A DNA stretch of 64,000 bases, taken from positions 2,232,001 through 2,296,000 of the forward strand of contig NZ_CP025682.1 in the NCBI RefSeq assembly GCF_002872475.1, written 5' to 3'. This document shows positions 34,596 through 42,611 of the stretch, piece by piece; position 1 is the stretch's first letter, and each line of letters opens with the position of its first letter. The notes under the pieces are model-generated. The model was not told where the DNA came from. It searched no databases and worked only from the letters and a program-made list of their open reading frames with translations. The position numbers were made by a program, and so were the translations under genes. This DNA is from Pseudazoarcus pumilus (GTDB lineage: Bacteria > Pseudomonadota > Gammaproteobacteria > Burkholderiales > Rhodocyclaceae).

Positions 34596-34855
34596 TGCGC
34601 GCCCCCGTTACCGGCTGCGGCCTTGGCTTCGGCTTCCGCCTTGGCCTTGGCTTCGGCTTCCGCCTTGGCCTTGGCTTCGGCTTCCGCCTTGGCCTTGGCT
34701 TCGGCTTCCGCCTTGGCGGCGGACTTGACCGGTTCGGCGGCGAGACCGCGGGCGATCAGGGATTCGGCCTCGGCCTTGTCCTTGATCTCGAAGTCGCCAC
34801 CCGGCGCCACTTCGCCAGCGCCGGTGACGATGGTGACTTTCGCGATGAGTTTCAT
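34592..34855 (-). CDS. FI-like packaging accessory protein with AEAEAKAK repeats
   Basis: An 87-residue protein. The first ~45 residues (MKLIAKVTIVTGAGEVAPGGDFEIKDKAEAESLIARGLA) match the C-terminal fold of lambda FI-like proteins that help terminase engage the prohead. Then AEAEAKAK is repeated four times, forming a likely single long charged helix. The repeat is encoded by exact 24-bp tandem copies, so copy number could vary by slippage. Confidence 0.72.
   Translation of the reverse strand: MKLIAKVTIVTGAGEVAPGGDFEIKDKAEAESLIARGLAAEPVKSAAKAEAEAKAKAEAEAKAKAEAEAKAKAEAEAKAAAGNGGAQ
34621..34716. repeat. Four tandem copies of a 24-bp repeat
   Basis: CCTTGGCTTCGGCTTCCGCC plus TTGG is repeated four times without error (34621, 34645, 34669, 34693), within the FI-like gene. 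Each unit adds eight residues (AEAEAKAK) on the minus strand. The perfect identity suggests recent expansion by slippage. Confidence 0.95.
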
Positions 34856-34868
34856 GTCACCCTCCCGG

Positions 34869-35882
34869 TCAGCGGACGGTCGCGCCGAGCGATGCATTGA
34901 CGCGGTACGGCACCGGCAGCGGCGCGGACTGCATGAGCAGGTAGCGCACGCCGGGGTCTTTCTCGACCCACGACTTGGCGAAGTACGGCATGGCCTGCGT
35001 GCCGGCCTCTTCGTCGAGGATGGCGCCGTAGGCGCGCACGCCTTCGAGCTGCGGGCTGGACACGATGACCGTGTGGTCGGGCAGGTACGGCGTGAGGTTG
35101 CCGGTGGCCGGATCGACGTACCAGCCGGCATAGACCCAGATTTCCAGATCGCCGATGTTGCCCATGTAGCGGCCACCCTCGCCGGCGGCGACCGGAGTGA
35201 GCATGGAGTTGCCACGCGTGCGGTCGAGCTCTTTCTCCACCGCCGGGTCGGCGTAGAACAAGTCCCACGCCTTGGCGTCCATGACGACGACGTTGGCCGT
35301 GGTGCCGGATTTCTCCGTGACCAGCATCGACCACGCCTTCACGTCAGCCAGCGGGCTCACACCGTCCTCGCCCCAGCGAGCCGTGGTGGTGAGCCCCTTG
35401 GTCAGGGTACCTTCACGGCCGAAGTCGACTTCAACGGTCGGGTACTCGTCACCGGCAACAGTGATCTTGCCGGTACGCATGGCCTCGATCGCCATGACTT
35501 CCTGACGGCGTGTGAGCATGTCGAGTTGATCCTGCAGTTCGTAGGCCAGCAGGATCTGCCGACGCTGCTCGGGGCTGAACTCGCCGCCGATGCGCTCCCC
35601 GATGACGCGCTTGAGCGCGCGCGACGGGTTGAAGACGCGCTTGTCCTTCACGTAGGCCGGCTTGAAAGTGCTGGTCTTGAAGCCGCGCGAGGCAACCACC
35701 TTGCCCGCCACGATGGGCGAGACGAACGGCGCGATGCGGCGCGAGCCGGTGTCGACGTCGAAGTGGATTTCCTCGGTGTCTTCGCGCTGCTCTTCGCGGA
35801 AGAAGGTGTTGAGGATGAACGGGGTCGGCTGCGGCAGCTCGGCCACGACGCGACGCAGGACGCCAGTGCTGAAAATATCCAT
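34869..35882 (-). CDS. Major capsid protein (lambda gpE family)
   Basis: A 337-residue protein with the gpE pattern: LPQPTPFILNTFFREE, IAPFVSPIVAGKVVASRGFKTSTFKPAYVKDKR, and C-terminal VRAYGAILDEEAGTQAMPYFAKSWVEKDPGVRYLLMQSAPLPVP (read in parts). It forms the icosahedral shell with an HK97-type fold. The preceding genes (gpD decoration and protease/scaffold) keep lambda order. GGAGCAACC precedes the ATG. Confidence 0.93.
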   Translation of the reverse strand: MDIFSTGVLRRVVAELPQPTPFILNTFFREEQREDTEEIHFDVDTGSRRIAPFVSPIVAGKVVASRGFKTSTFKPAYVKDKRVFNPSRALKRVIGERIGGEFSPEQRRQILLAYELQDQLDMLTRRQEVMAIEAMRTGKITVAGDEYPTVEVDFGREGTLTKGLTTTARWGEDGVSPLADVKAWSMLVTEKSGTTANVVVMDAKAWDLFYADPAVEKELDRTRGNSMLTPVAAGEGGRYMGNIGDLEIWVYAGWYVDPATGNLTPYLPDHTVIVSSPQLEGVRAYGAILDEEAGTQAMPYFAKSWVEKDPGVRYLLMQSAPLPVPYRVNASLGATVR

Positions 35883-35896
35883 GGTGGTTGCTCCTG

Positions 35897-36265
35897 TCAG
35901 GCGGCCTGAGCCGTGATGAGGGTGATGCCCTTGGCGCGCAACCCTTCGGTGATGCTGGCTGCGGTGTGGCCGGTGCCGATGGTCAGGGCGTTGGTGTTGA
36001 AGTCGCCGCGGAAGTAGGCCAGCGCGACCACGTCGCCGCCGCTGGCATCGACCGGCTCCGCAAGGATTGCGTCGGGGGTCTGGCTGCCGTCATCCGCAGC
36101 CTGGAGGCTCAGGATGTACTTGCCGCCGCTGGTGATCTTTCCCAGCACGGCGCCGCGCGGCAGAACCCCGGCGTCGATGGTGACCTTGCGGGCCACCAGC
36201 AGATGGGCGTTGCCGGCGATGAGGCTGTCCGGCGTATGAGTTTCGGTGGAGAAGCTGGCTTTCAT
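35897..36265 (-). CDS. Head decoration protein (lambda gpD family)
   Basis: A 122-residue protein with the gpD hallmarks: HLLVARKVTIDAGVLPRGAVLGKIT near the N-terminus and the beta-tulip core DAILAEPVDASGGDVVALAYFRGDFN. It trimerises on the expanded capsid and stabilises it. It lies between the scaffold and capsid genes exactly as in lambda. Confidence 0.93.
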   Translation of the reverse strand: MKASFSTETHTPDSLIAGNAHLLVARKVTIDAGVLPRGAVLGKITSGGKYILSLQAADDGSQTPDAILAEPVDASGGDVVALAYFRGDFNTNALTIGTGHTAASITEGLRAKGITLITAQAA

Positions 36266-36280
36266 GGCTTGGGCTCCCGA

Positions 36281-36673
36281 TCAGCGGTGCGTGTTGAGGA
36301 GGCCGACAATCGACGCGGCCACGGCCGCTTCGCTGTTCTCGGCTTCAGGGGCGGCTTCGATGCCGGAAACGTCGGGGTTGCCGAGCGTGGCCATCAGCGC
36401 GTTGAAGGCGTTGCCGTCGTCCTTGGCTGCATCCGCCTTGGGCGCGGCGCCGAGAATGGCGGTGGCTTGCTCACCCGACAGCCCGGTGTTGATGCACTGC
36501 AGGGCCAGCGGCGAGCACGCAGCGGACTCGTGACCGAGGATGACGCCGACGCGCGCGCGCTCGGCCTGGGTGCCCTGCTCCACGCCTTCGGCGCGGGCTT
36601 TGTCGAGATCGGCCTGGGTGAGGCCGGTGGCGGGCTGCTTGTCGTCGCCCGCCGCTGCGGAAGTGCCGGACAT
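36281..36673 (-). CDS. Scaffolding protein from internal start (Nu3-like)
   Basis: Same frame as the protease gene, beginning at ATG 36673 (MSGTSAAAGDDKQPATGLTQ), 130 residues. AGGAG lies eight bases upstream of this ATG, inside the protease coding region, so independent initiation is likely. In lambda the C gene likewise contains the separately started scaffold Nu3. Acidic and helical composition fits a scaffold that is degraded during maturation. Confidence 0.7.
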   Translation of the reverse strand: MSGTSAAAGDDKQPATGLTQADLDKARAEGVEQGTQAERARVGVILGHESAACSPLALQCINTGLSGEQATAILGAAPKADAAKDDGNAFNALMATLGNPDVSGIEAAPEAENSEAAVAASIVGLLNTHR

Positions 36674-37642
36674 GTGGAGGTCTCCTGTGTCGTTGGCGGT
36701 TGCGCGGGCGGACTGCCCGACGGGATACGACCGGGCGCGAAGCCCGGCCAATTCGGTGATGAGTTGATCGGTCGTGCCGAGCCGATCGGCCAGGCCTGCC
36801 GCGACAGCGGCCGGGCCGCGGAAAACGCGCGCCTGGGTGTTGCGCACGGCGTCTCGGTCCATGCGCCGCGCGGTGGCGACGTGGTCGACGAAGAGGTCGT
36901 AGAGGCCGTTGATCTCGACCTGGAAGTCGCGCCGCACCGATTCGGGCAGCGGCTCGAAGGGGTTGCCGTCGACCTTGTGGTCGCCGGCGAAGATGTGCGT
37001 GACGCGGATTCCGTCCTGCTCGAGGGCGCCGGAGAAGTCGACGTGACGCATGACGACGCCGATGGAGCCGGCGTAGCCGGTGCGGGTGAGGACGAATTCA
37101 TCGGCGGAGGCGGCAGCGAGGTAGGCCGCAGAAGCAGCGAGGCTGTCCGCAACGGACACGATCGGCTTGCTGCCGCGCAGGCTCATGACGCGCTCGCCCA
37201 ATTCGAAAGCGCCTTGCGCCTCGCCCCCCGGGCTATCCCACACCATCAGGATGGCGTGCACATCGGTGTCTTCTGCGGCCGACTCGACGGCAGCACCGAT
37301 GTCGTTGTAGCCAATCAGGCGGGTACTGTCGGCGCCGAAGCGTGTGCGGTGCACGAGTGCCCCCGACGCGCTGACCACAGCAACGCCGTCGATATTGTGG
37401 AACTGCCCCGGGCGATCATCCGCAAACGGCGCGCGCGGATCGTTGTCGACGCGCCGCGTGGAAAACATGTCCGCAGGCAGCGGGCCGGACTCGAGCGATT
37501 GCCGAATAGATTCGAGATTCAGGCGCGAGGCGTCGGCACCCAGCAGCCGACCGCCCAGCCCGGCGATGATGGCGTCGAGCTTCTGCGGATGAATGAGCAG
37601 CGGCGTGTTGAAGATGCGCGAGGCCACGTGTGAGTAGTTCAT
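36281..37642 (-). CDS. Head maturation protease, S49 family (lambda gpC-like) with C-terminal scaffold
   Basis: A 453-residue protein. The ClpP/SppA-like protease domain (about 75-300) has MVWDSPGGEAQGAFEL, SVADSLAASAAYLAAASADEF and the presumed catalytic Ser in RTGYAGSIGVVMRHVDFSG. The C-terminal ~130 residues are Ala/Asp/Glu-rich and act as a scaffold in lambda-type phages. ATG 36673 starts the same frame internally with its own ribosome site, as for lambda Nu3. The start overlaps the portal stop by 4 bases. Confidence 0.92.
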   Translation of the reverse strand: MNYSHVASRIFNTPLLIHPQKLDAIIAGLGGRLLGADASRLNLESIRQSLESGPLPADMFSTRRVDNDPRAPFADDRPGQFHNIDGVAVVSASGALVHRTRFGADSTRLIGYNDIGAAVESAAEDTDVHAILMVWDSPGGEAQGAFELGERVMSLRGSKPIVSVADSLAASAAYLAAASADEFVLTRTGYAGSIGVVMRHVDFSGALEQDGIRVTHIFAGDHKVDGNPFEPLPESVRRDFQVEINGLYDLFVDHVATARRMDRDAVRNTQARVFRGPAAVAAGLADRLGTTDQLITELAGLRARSYPVGQSARATANDTGDLHMSGTSAAAGDDKQPATGLTQADLDKARAEGVEQGTQAERARVGVILGHESAACSPLALQCINTGLSGEQATAILGAAPKADAAKDDGNAFNALMATLGNPDVSGIEAAPEAENSEAAVAASIVGLLNTHR

Positions 37643-39306
37643 GCGGCGGGGTCCTCCTGGCCGAGCATGGCGAGCGTGTCTTGATAGGCGCGGGTGCTGC
37701 GCGCGCCGGACTCGTCCTCGTCGTCGGTGTCGTCGTTGGCCTGGTCGGCATCGCGGCGAGCGAGGCCGCTGCGACGGGTGGCGTCGGGCTGTTCGGTGGA
37801 GAGGCCGCGCTCGGCCCTGAGGCGCTGCTCGACGGCGCGCTGGTCGAGCACGTCTTCGTAGTCGAGGCCTTGCTCGGCGCATTCCTGCTCGAGCGTGGAG
37901 AGGCCTGCGGCCATGCGCAGCACGGAGGCCTGCGCTTCCTTGACGGGATCGACCCAGCCCCGCCCGCCGAAGATGAAGCGGCAGCGGCTGTAGGCGTAGC
38001 GGTTGTCGTAGAAGCCGGGGGCGTCGATTTCGCCCGCGTTGACGGCCTCTTCGAGCCACAGCTCGTAGATCGGGCGCAGCCAGTAGTCGACGAGCCAACG
38101 GCGGCGACCGTTGAAGTAGCGCCAGGCCTCGAGCAGTGCGGCCCGCGCGCTGCTGTAGTTGGTCTGGCTGAAATCCTTGACGAGCAGCTCGTAGGGGATG
38201 TTCAGGCCCGCTGCGATGTGGCGCAGGCTGGCGAGCATGAAGGCCTCGAACGCGGCGTTCGGGCGGCTCGGTGTGAAGCTGGACAAGCGTGCTCCCGCGG
38301 GCAGCGGAATGACCGCCGCGCCTTCGAGCTTGCGCATGCGCTTGGTCTGCTTGACGGACTCGGCCCACGCCCCGCGCGGGTCTTCACCGAACAGCACACC
38401 GGCGGATTCGCCCAGGTCGGACTCGAGGAAGGCGGCAACGAGCGAGTTGGCGACACTGGCCTTGAGTTCGTTGCTGGCGTAGTCGCCGGCCATCTTGAAT
38501 TCGCGCATGACGGCGGCGACGATGGGCTTGCCGCGCGACTGGCCGGTGCGTTCCTTGTCGTGCAGGTGGATGACGCGCCGGCGCCCCCATGGCGTGAAGG
38601 CAGGGATTCGGTCCCACTCCATGACCCGGCTGCCGGCTATCACCCCGGCCAGGCCCATTAGAGCGTCACCCGGGTGACGTTTCAGAACGTGGTAATGCGT
38701 CGGCGCGCCAAACTGGTCGAACTCGATACCGCCGCGGATGTTCTCGCGCGACTCCATGCCGATCGGCGTGCTCAGGCGATCCGACTCGACCAGCATGATG
38801 CGGGTGTTCCAGCGAGCACCTGCGCGCGGTACCCACAGCGGCAGGCCGAGGCCGTCGCCGTTGAGCATGGCGTCGGACAGGCCGCGCACGGCAATGCCCA
38901 ACAGGTTGAGCGTGCGCGCCGCGTCGCATTCGTCCGGGCGCTCGGCCCAGCTACGGAACTTGGCTTCGGTGATGTTTCCCCACTCGCGCGCCTGCTCGCG
39001 ATCCCAGCCGAGCAGGCGGTAATCGGGCGATGCGGAGAGCTTGAGGACGGCGCCGACGATGTTGTCGCGCATCGTCTGCATGCCGCTGGCCATGAGGCCG
39101 TTGTTGCGTGCCAGATCGCGCGAGCGGCCGATGAGCGATTCCAGATCGGGCAACAGGTCGGCATCCGCCGATGCGGCAACCGGGTTCCAGTCATACATCG
39201 CCAGGTCATCGGACGCGCCGGCGTGCGAAGCCATCGCGGCCCCGGCCGGTGTGACCGGGGCCGAAGCTGCTGCGGGGCGGGAGGTATGCTTGCGGCGGCG
39301 TCCCAT
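37639..39306 (-). CDS. Portal protein (lambda gpB family)
   Basis: A 555-residue protein forming the dodecameric DNA entry ring. Typical stretches: DLLPDLESLIGRSRDLARNNGLMASGMQTMRDNIVG, GIAVRGLSDAMLNGDGLGLPLW, IPAFTPWGRRRVIHLHDKERTGQSRGKP and KDFSQTNYSSARAALLEAWRYF (read in parts), all characteristic of gpB portals. MGRRRKHTSRPAAAS at 39306 is chosen; an earlier in-frame start overlaps gpW more than needed. It ends in an acidic, probably flexible tail. Confidence 0.94.
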   Translation of the reverse strand: MGRRRKHTSRPAAASAPVTPAGAAMASHAGASDDLAMYDWNPVAASADADLLPDLESLIGRSRDLARNNGLMASGMQTMRDNIVGAVLKLSASPDYRLLGWDREQAREWGNITEAKFRSWAERPDECDAARTLNLLGIAVRGLSDAMLNGDGLGLPLWVPRAGARWNTRIMLVESDRLSTPIGMESRENIRGGIEFDQFGAPTHYHVLKRHPGDALMGLAGVIAGSRVMEWDRIPAFTPWGRRRVIHLHDKERTGQSRGKPIVAAVMREFKMAGDYASNELKASVANSLVAAFLESDLGESAGVLFGEDPRGAWAESVKQTKRMRKLEGAAVIPLPAGARLSSFTPSRPNAAFEAFMLASLRHIAAGLNIPYELLVKDFSQTNYSSARAALLEAWRYFNGRRRWLVDYWLRPIYELWLEEAVNAGEIDAPGFYDNRYAYSRCRFIFGGRGWVDPVKEAQASVLRMAAGLSTLEQECAEQGLDYEDVLDQRAVEQRLRAERGLSTEQPDATRRSGLARRDADQANDDTDDEDESGARSTRAYQDTLAMLGQEDPAA

Positions 39307-39308
39307 GG

Positions 39309-39536
39309 CTACACCAGATAGATGGGACGGTGTTCGACCACGCCGTTGCGGCGGTCGAGCTCGGCACACACGGCGCCGAGTTCCTTGCGGATCTCCGCCA
39401 CCTGCTGGTCGAACCGCGCATTGCGGTCGCCGCTGCCTGCTGCGGTGGGCTTGGTCAGCCGATCAGTAAGCGACGCCTGCAGCGTCGTGCGCAGGGCGGT
39501 GAGTTGCTCGGTCGTCTGATGGCTGTAGATACCCAT
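39309..39536 (-). CDS. Head-tail connector protein (gpW family)
   Basis: A 75-residue protein (MGIYSHQTTEQLTALRTTLQASLTDRL, then RNARFDQQVAEIRKELGAVCAELDRRNG). The length, two-helix plus hairpin pattern and position before the portal gene match lambda gpW, which is added to the filled head to allow tail joining. It ends 2 bases before the portal start. Confidence 0.82.
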   Translation of the reverse strand: MGIYSHQTTEQLTALRTTLQASLTDRLTKPTAAGSGDRNARFDQQVAEIRKELGAVCAELDRRNGVVEHRPIYLV

Positions 39537-39593
39537 GCACCGATGATCGGCGCGCGGGTTGTGAAAAATCCGGTGAAAATTTCATAAAAAACT

Positions 39594-39893
39594 TCACTTT
39601 CTGCCCTCAGCCAGAATCTGCCGGACACGGCGTTCGCTGAGGTCGTGTTCGTCCGCCAGTTCAGCCAGGTTGCGGCCGTTGAAGTCGCGCAGGATGGCGG
39701 CGCGCCGCTCGGCCGGCGATGTGCGCGTCTTGCGCACGTACTGGTGGGAACCGGAAATGCGGAATCGCAACCGATCGGCGACGTAGCCGGGCTGATCGCT
39801 GGACGGAATGCCAGCCCGCTGTGCGGCGGCGAGTTCCTCGGCGACGATGGTGGGGATGTCTTCGGTAAGCTCGGGGGCAATGCTCGGCGTCAT
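39594..39893 (-). CDS. Mor-like transcription factor (helix-turn-helix)
   Basis: A 99-residue protein. The C-terminal half (SHQYVRKTRTSPAERRAAILRDFNGRNLAELADEHDLSERRVRQILAEG) contains the Mor/C-type helix-turn-helix NLAELADEHDLSERRVRQIL. In Mu, Mor activates middle transcription. Here the gene sits inside a lambda-like packaging operon between gpW and terminase. MTPSIAPELTED is the start, with GAGG upstream. It may activate late genes from an internal promoter; target sites are not identified. Confidence 0.82.
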   Translation of the reverse strand: MTPSIAPELTEDIPTIVAEELAAAQRAGIPSSDQPGYVADRLRFRISGSHQYVRKTRTSPAERRAAILRDFNGRNLAELADEHDLSERRVRQILAEGRK

Positions 39894-39904
39894 GGCGAGG
39901 GTCC

Positions 39905-41851
39905 TCAACGCATTGGGATGGGGGCGAAGATGTCGTCGTCGTGGTCGGAATCGGACGATTCCGTATGCGCGACTGTCGAGCGGTTGACGCCGTCCGCCCC
40001 TGTCGCGACTTCGGCGCTGTCGATGACGCGCGCTTCTGCCGCGTCCCAGTCGGCTTTGGTGCGGCGGTGCAGGCGCAGCTCGGGGTGGTGGGCGGCGGCG
40101 TAGGCGTAACCCCAGGTGTCGAGCGGTTCGTTGCGCGCACCGCGCCGCTTTTCGAACCGGTTCTTGGCGGGGTTGTAGGTTTCGGAGACGAGGCCGGTGT
40201 AGAACTCGTGCGGCAGTTCGTCGCTGAAGTGCACGAGGCGGGCTTGCTGGTCCTTGTCGGCGTCGGTGGACAGGCGCGAGAACAGCATGTGTTTGATGGC
40301 GACGGTGCCCACGTGCCAGATCATGACGCCGCGCTTGTCGGTGCGCCCGGACCAGGTAACGTCTTGCGCCTTGGGCCGGGAGAGGACCGGGGCGTTATTC
40401 GGCACGGCGCCGAAGATGGCCATGGGGCGATGCACCACGCGGCGACGCACGAAGGCCTTCACGGCTTCGGTGCGGTGGCCGCCGGCGTCGATGGCGACGG
40501 CTTCGACGCGCAACAGGCCGCCACGCACGTGCTGGATGGGGCGGTTGAGCAGATCGGTGAGCGCAGTCCACACGGCTTCTTCTGCGGGGTCTCCAGGCAG
40601 TTCGATGTAGTCGATCGTCCAGGCGGACATGCCCCTGCCCCACCCGACCACGTGGACGGCGAGGCGGTTGTCCTGGGTGTCGACGCCGGCGGTGATGGCG
40701 AGCACGCCCTCGGGGGCGGTGCGCAGCGGGTAGGCCTCGGCGCGGTCGGCGATGAGGTTGTGCTTGACGGCGCGCATCGCCGGGTCTTCCCAGGGCTCTG
40801 CGAGGCGGTCATTGACGAAGGTCTTGAGGCGGGCGGGGTCGGACTGCGCGGCGATCCACATTTCCGCCAGATCGGCCCAGCGCGGGCCCAGGCCGAGCTG
40901 GTAGTAGAGGCAGTTGATGTGATAGCCGCGGGTCTTGGCTTCGGGGTTTTCGGGCACCCACTGGCCGGCGGCGATCATGGCGGTTTTGTGGTGTTCGTCG
41001 ATCATTGCGCCGCAGTCCTGGCAAACGTACCAGGCATGGGTGACGACGCCTTCGGGGGTGCGATCCCAGTGCAGGCCGGACCATTCCAGCGGCTGACGGT
41101 GGCCGCAGTGCGGGCACGGCACGTGATAGCGGCGGCGGTCGGACTTGAGGTATTTGGCGTGCGTTCGGCTGACGCCGAGCAGCCCGGGGGTGCTGATGAA
41201 CAGGCGCTTGTAGTTGCCGGGGAATGCGCTGGTGCGCCCTTCGAGCATGTCGACGGGGTCGTCACCGGTGGTGAGGCTGCCCGCGAATTCGTCCAGCTCA
41301 TCGACGATGAGGTGGCGCACGCTGGTCTGCTTGAGGCGCTGCGGGCTTCCGGCGTGCTCCATGTAGAGCTGACCACCGGCGAAGTCCTTGAAGGTCCGGG
41401 TGTTGCTGGCGTCGCGGCTGGCTGTGCTGACCAGGGCGCGAGAAACAACCGGCACGTCCTCGATCATCGGGTTGAGCTTCTGGTTCACCCACTTGAGCAT
41501 GGAGACCTCGCCCGGCAGGCACACCATCACGGGGGCTGGCGCGTGGTCCATGACATAGCCGAGGGTGGTACGGGCGATCTCCGACTTGCCGAACTGGATG
41601 GGGAACATCGCCGTCACATCCTTGACCGAGCTGCGGGCGCTCATGCAGTCCATGGGCTCGCGCAGCGGCGGGTTGCGATCGGTGCGCCAGCGTCCCGGCT
41701 CGGCGCTGCTCTTGCTGGAGAGCACGAAGTGCAGATCCGCCCACTGGCTGACGGTGATGGGCTTGCGTGGCTCGACCGCGCGCGCCGCAACAGCGGCAAG
41801 GCGCTGCGCGGCGGGTGCGTGGGTGGCGTCGGGTAGGAGGGGTGCGTTCAC
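39905..41851 (-). CDS. Terminase large subunit (GpA family)
   Basis: A 648-residue DNA-packaging motor. The ATPase part has a Walker A-like IQFGKSEIARTT loop (about 85-97) and Walker B LIVDELDEFAGS (about 170). A zinc ribbon CPHCGHRQ...CQDCG sits near 255-290. The nuclease part contains ITAGVDTQDNRLAVHVVGWG, with the first acidic metal ligand (about 385). Length and motifs are those of lambda gpA. It overlaps the next gene by 4 bases. Confidence 0.95.
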   Translation of the reverse strand: MNAPLLPDATHAPAAQRLAAVAARAVEPRKPITVSQWADLHFVLSSKSSAEPGRWRTDRNPPLREPMDCMSARSSVKDVTAMFPIQFGKSEIARTTLGYVMDHAPAPVMVCLPGEVSMLKWVNQKLNPMIEDVPVVSRALVSTASRDASNTRTFKDFAGGQLYMEHAGSPQRLKQTSVRHLIVDELDEFAGSLTTGDDPVDMLEGRTSAFPGNYKRLFISTPGLLGVSRTHAKYLKSDRRRYHVPCPHCGHRQPLEWSGLHWDRTPEGVVTHAWYVCQDCGAMIDEHHKTAMIAAGQWVPENPEAKTRGYHINCLYYQLGLGPRWADLAEMWIAAQSDPARLKTFVNDRLAEPWEDPAMRAVKHNLIADRAEAYPLRTAPEGVLAITAGVDTQDNRLAVHVVGWGRGMSAWTIDYIELPGDPAEEAVWTALTDLLNRPIQHVRGGLLRVEAVAIDAGGHRTEAVKAFVRRRVVHRPMAIFGAVPNNAPVLSRPKAQDVTWSGRTDKRGVMIWHVGTVAIKHMLFSRLSTDADKDQQARLVHFSDELPHEFYTGLVSETYNPAKNRFEKRRGARNEPLDTWGYAYAAAHHPELRLHRRTKADWDAAEARVIDSAEVATGADGVNRSTVAHTESSDSDHDDDIFAPIPMR

Positions 41852-42057
41852 AGCTTTCTCCCGAAATCAGACGGAACGCCAAGATTGAGCGCCAGTTCGC
41901 GGCACTTGGACGCATCCGGCAGCGGGCGCTTGCCGGCGGCGCAGTCGAGCAGGTAGGCCTCGACGGTGACGCGGCGGTTGAGTTCGGCACCGCTGTGGCG
42001 AACGATTTGCCAGCGGTAACGCTGACGGATCAGAAACCAGCGCAGGCGCTCGATCAT
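41848..42057 (-). CDS. Small hypothetical protein between terminase subunits
   Basis: A 69-residue basic protein (IERLRWFLIRQRYRWQIVRHSGAELNRRVTVEAYLLDCAAGKRPLPDASKCRELA, read in parts). It overlaps both terminase subunit genes by 4 bases, so it is part of the packaging operon. A similar small gene appears in related GpA-type phages at this site, from general knowledge. No function known. Confidence 0.8.
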   Translation of the reverse strand: MIERLRWFLIRQRYRWQIVRHSGAELNRRVTVEAYLLDCAAGKRPLPDASKCRELALNLGVPSDFGRKL

Positions 42058-42611
42058 TTCCCCACCTCCGAGAACCGACGGGCTACGTCGTTGAGCGCGA
42101 TTTCGACTTCATCAGCCAGGCGGGCACGGACCTGCTGTTCTTCGATGACGGGTGCGAGCTGGGGCGCGAGGGTGTCGGGCCAGGTCTCGAGGCGGTTGCG
42201 CAGGACGGTGAGGATGTCGGCCAGGGTGCCTTCGACTTCCGATGCAACCATGAGCTCGCCGGCTTCTTCGCGGTAGCGGAGTTGCTCACGCAGGGCGGCG
42301 AAGTGTTCGCGCTTGGCGCGGGCGTTCTGGTAGTCGTGGTCGGCGATGGGCGGCGCTTCGTCTTCCGGGGTATCCGGAGAGGGTTCGCCCCCCTGCCCTG
42401 CACGCCTGGCGGCGGCGTGACGATCGGCAACGGCTTTTTTCGAGGGGTCGCGCGTGGCTTCAATTCGGGCGACGGATTCGGCGACGAGGACGCGCCGGCC
42501 GTCGGGGGTGAGCACGAGCCGGCCATCCTTTACGAGCTGCGTGACGTAGCTGGGCTTGAAGCCCATGCGAAGCGCGAATTCGGTGCGGGTGACGGTTTCC
42601 GGGGCGGTCAT
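42054..42611 (-). CDS. Terminase small subunit-like protein (Nu1-type)
   Basis: A 185-residue protein. The N-terminal winged helix-turn-helix (VTRTEFALRMGFKPSYVTQLVKDGRLVLTPDGRRV) would bind packaging-site DNA. It is followed by a coiled region and a C-terminal segment (LADILTVLRNRLETWPDTLAPQLAPV) that likely contacts the large subunit. The layout matches lambda Nu1 and the DUF1441 family. The start lies inside a 4-base overlap with the preceding gene. Confidence 0.82.
   Translation of the reverse strand: MTAPETVTRTEFALRMGFKPSYVTQLVKDGRLVLTPDGRRVLVAESVARIEATRDPSKKAVADRHAAARRAGQGGEPSPDTPEDEAPPIADHDYQNARAKREHFAALREQLRYREEAGELMVASEVEGTLADILTVLRNRLETWPDTLAPQLAPVIEEQQVRARLADEVEIALNDVARRFSEVGK

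Noticed and set aside
34158-37633. Long plus-strand frames (583 and 581 codons) over capsid and protease genes
   Set aside because: Antisense shadows of strongly supported lambda-like head genes.
39594-39893. Classifying the prophage as Mu-like because of the Mor-like gene
   Set aside because: No transposase pair is present; ends are a tRNA-derived direct repeat and a tyrosine integrase is encoded.
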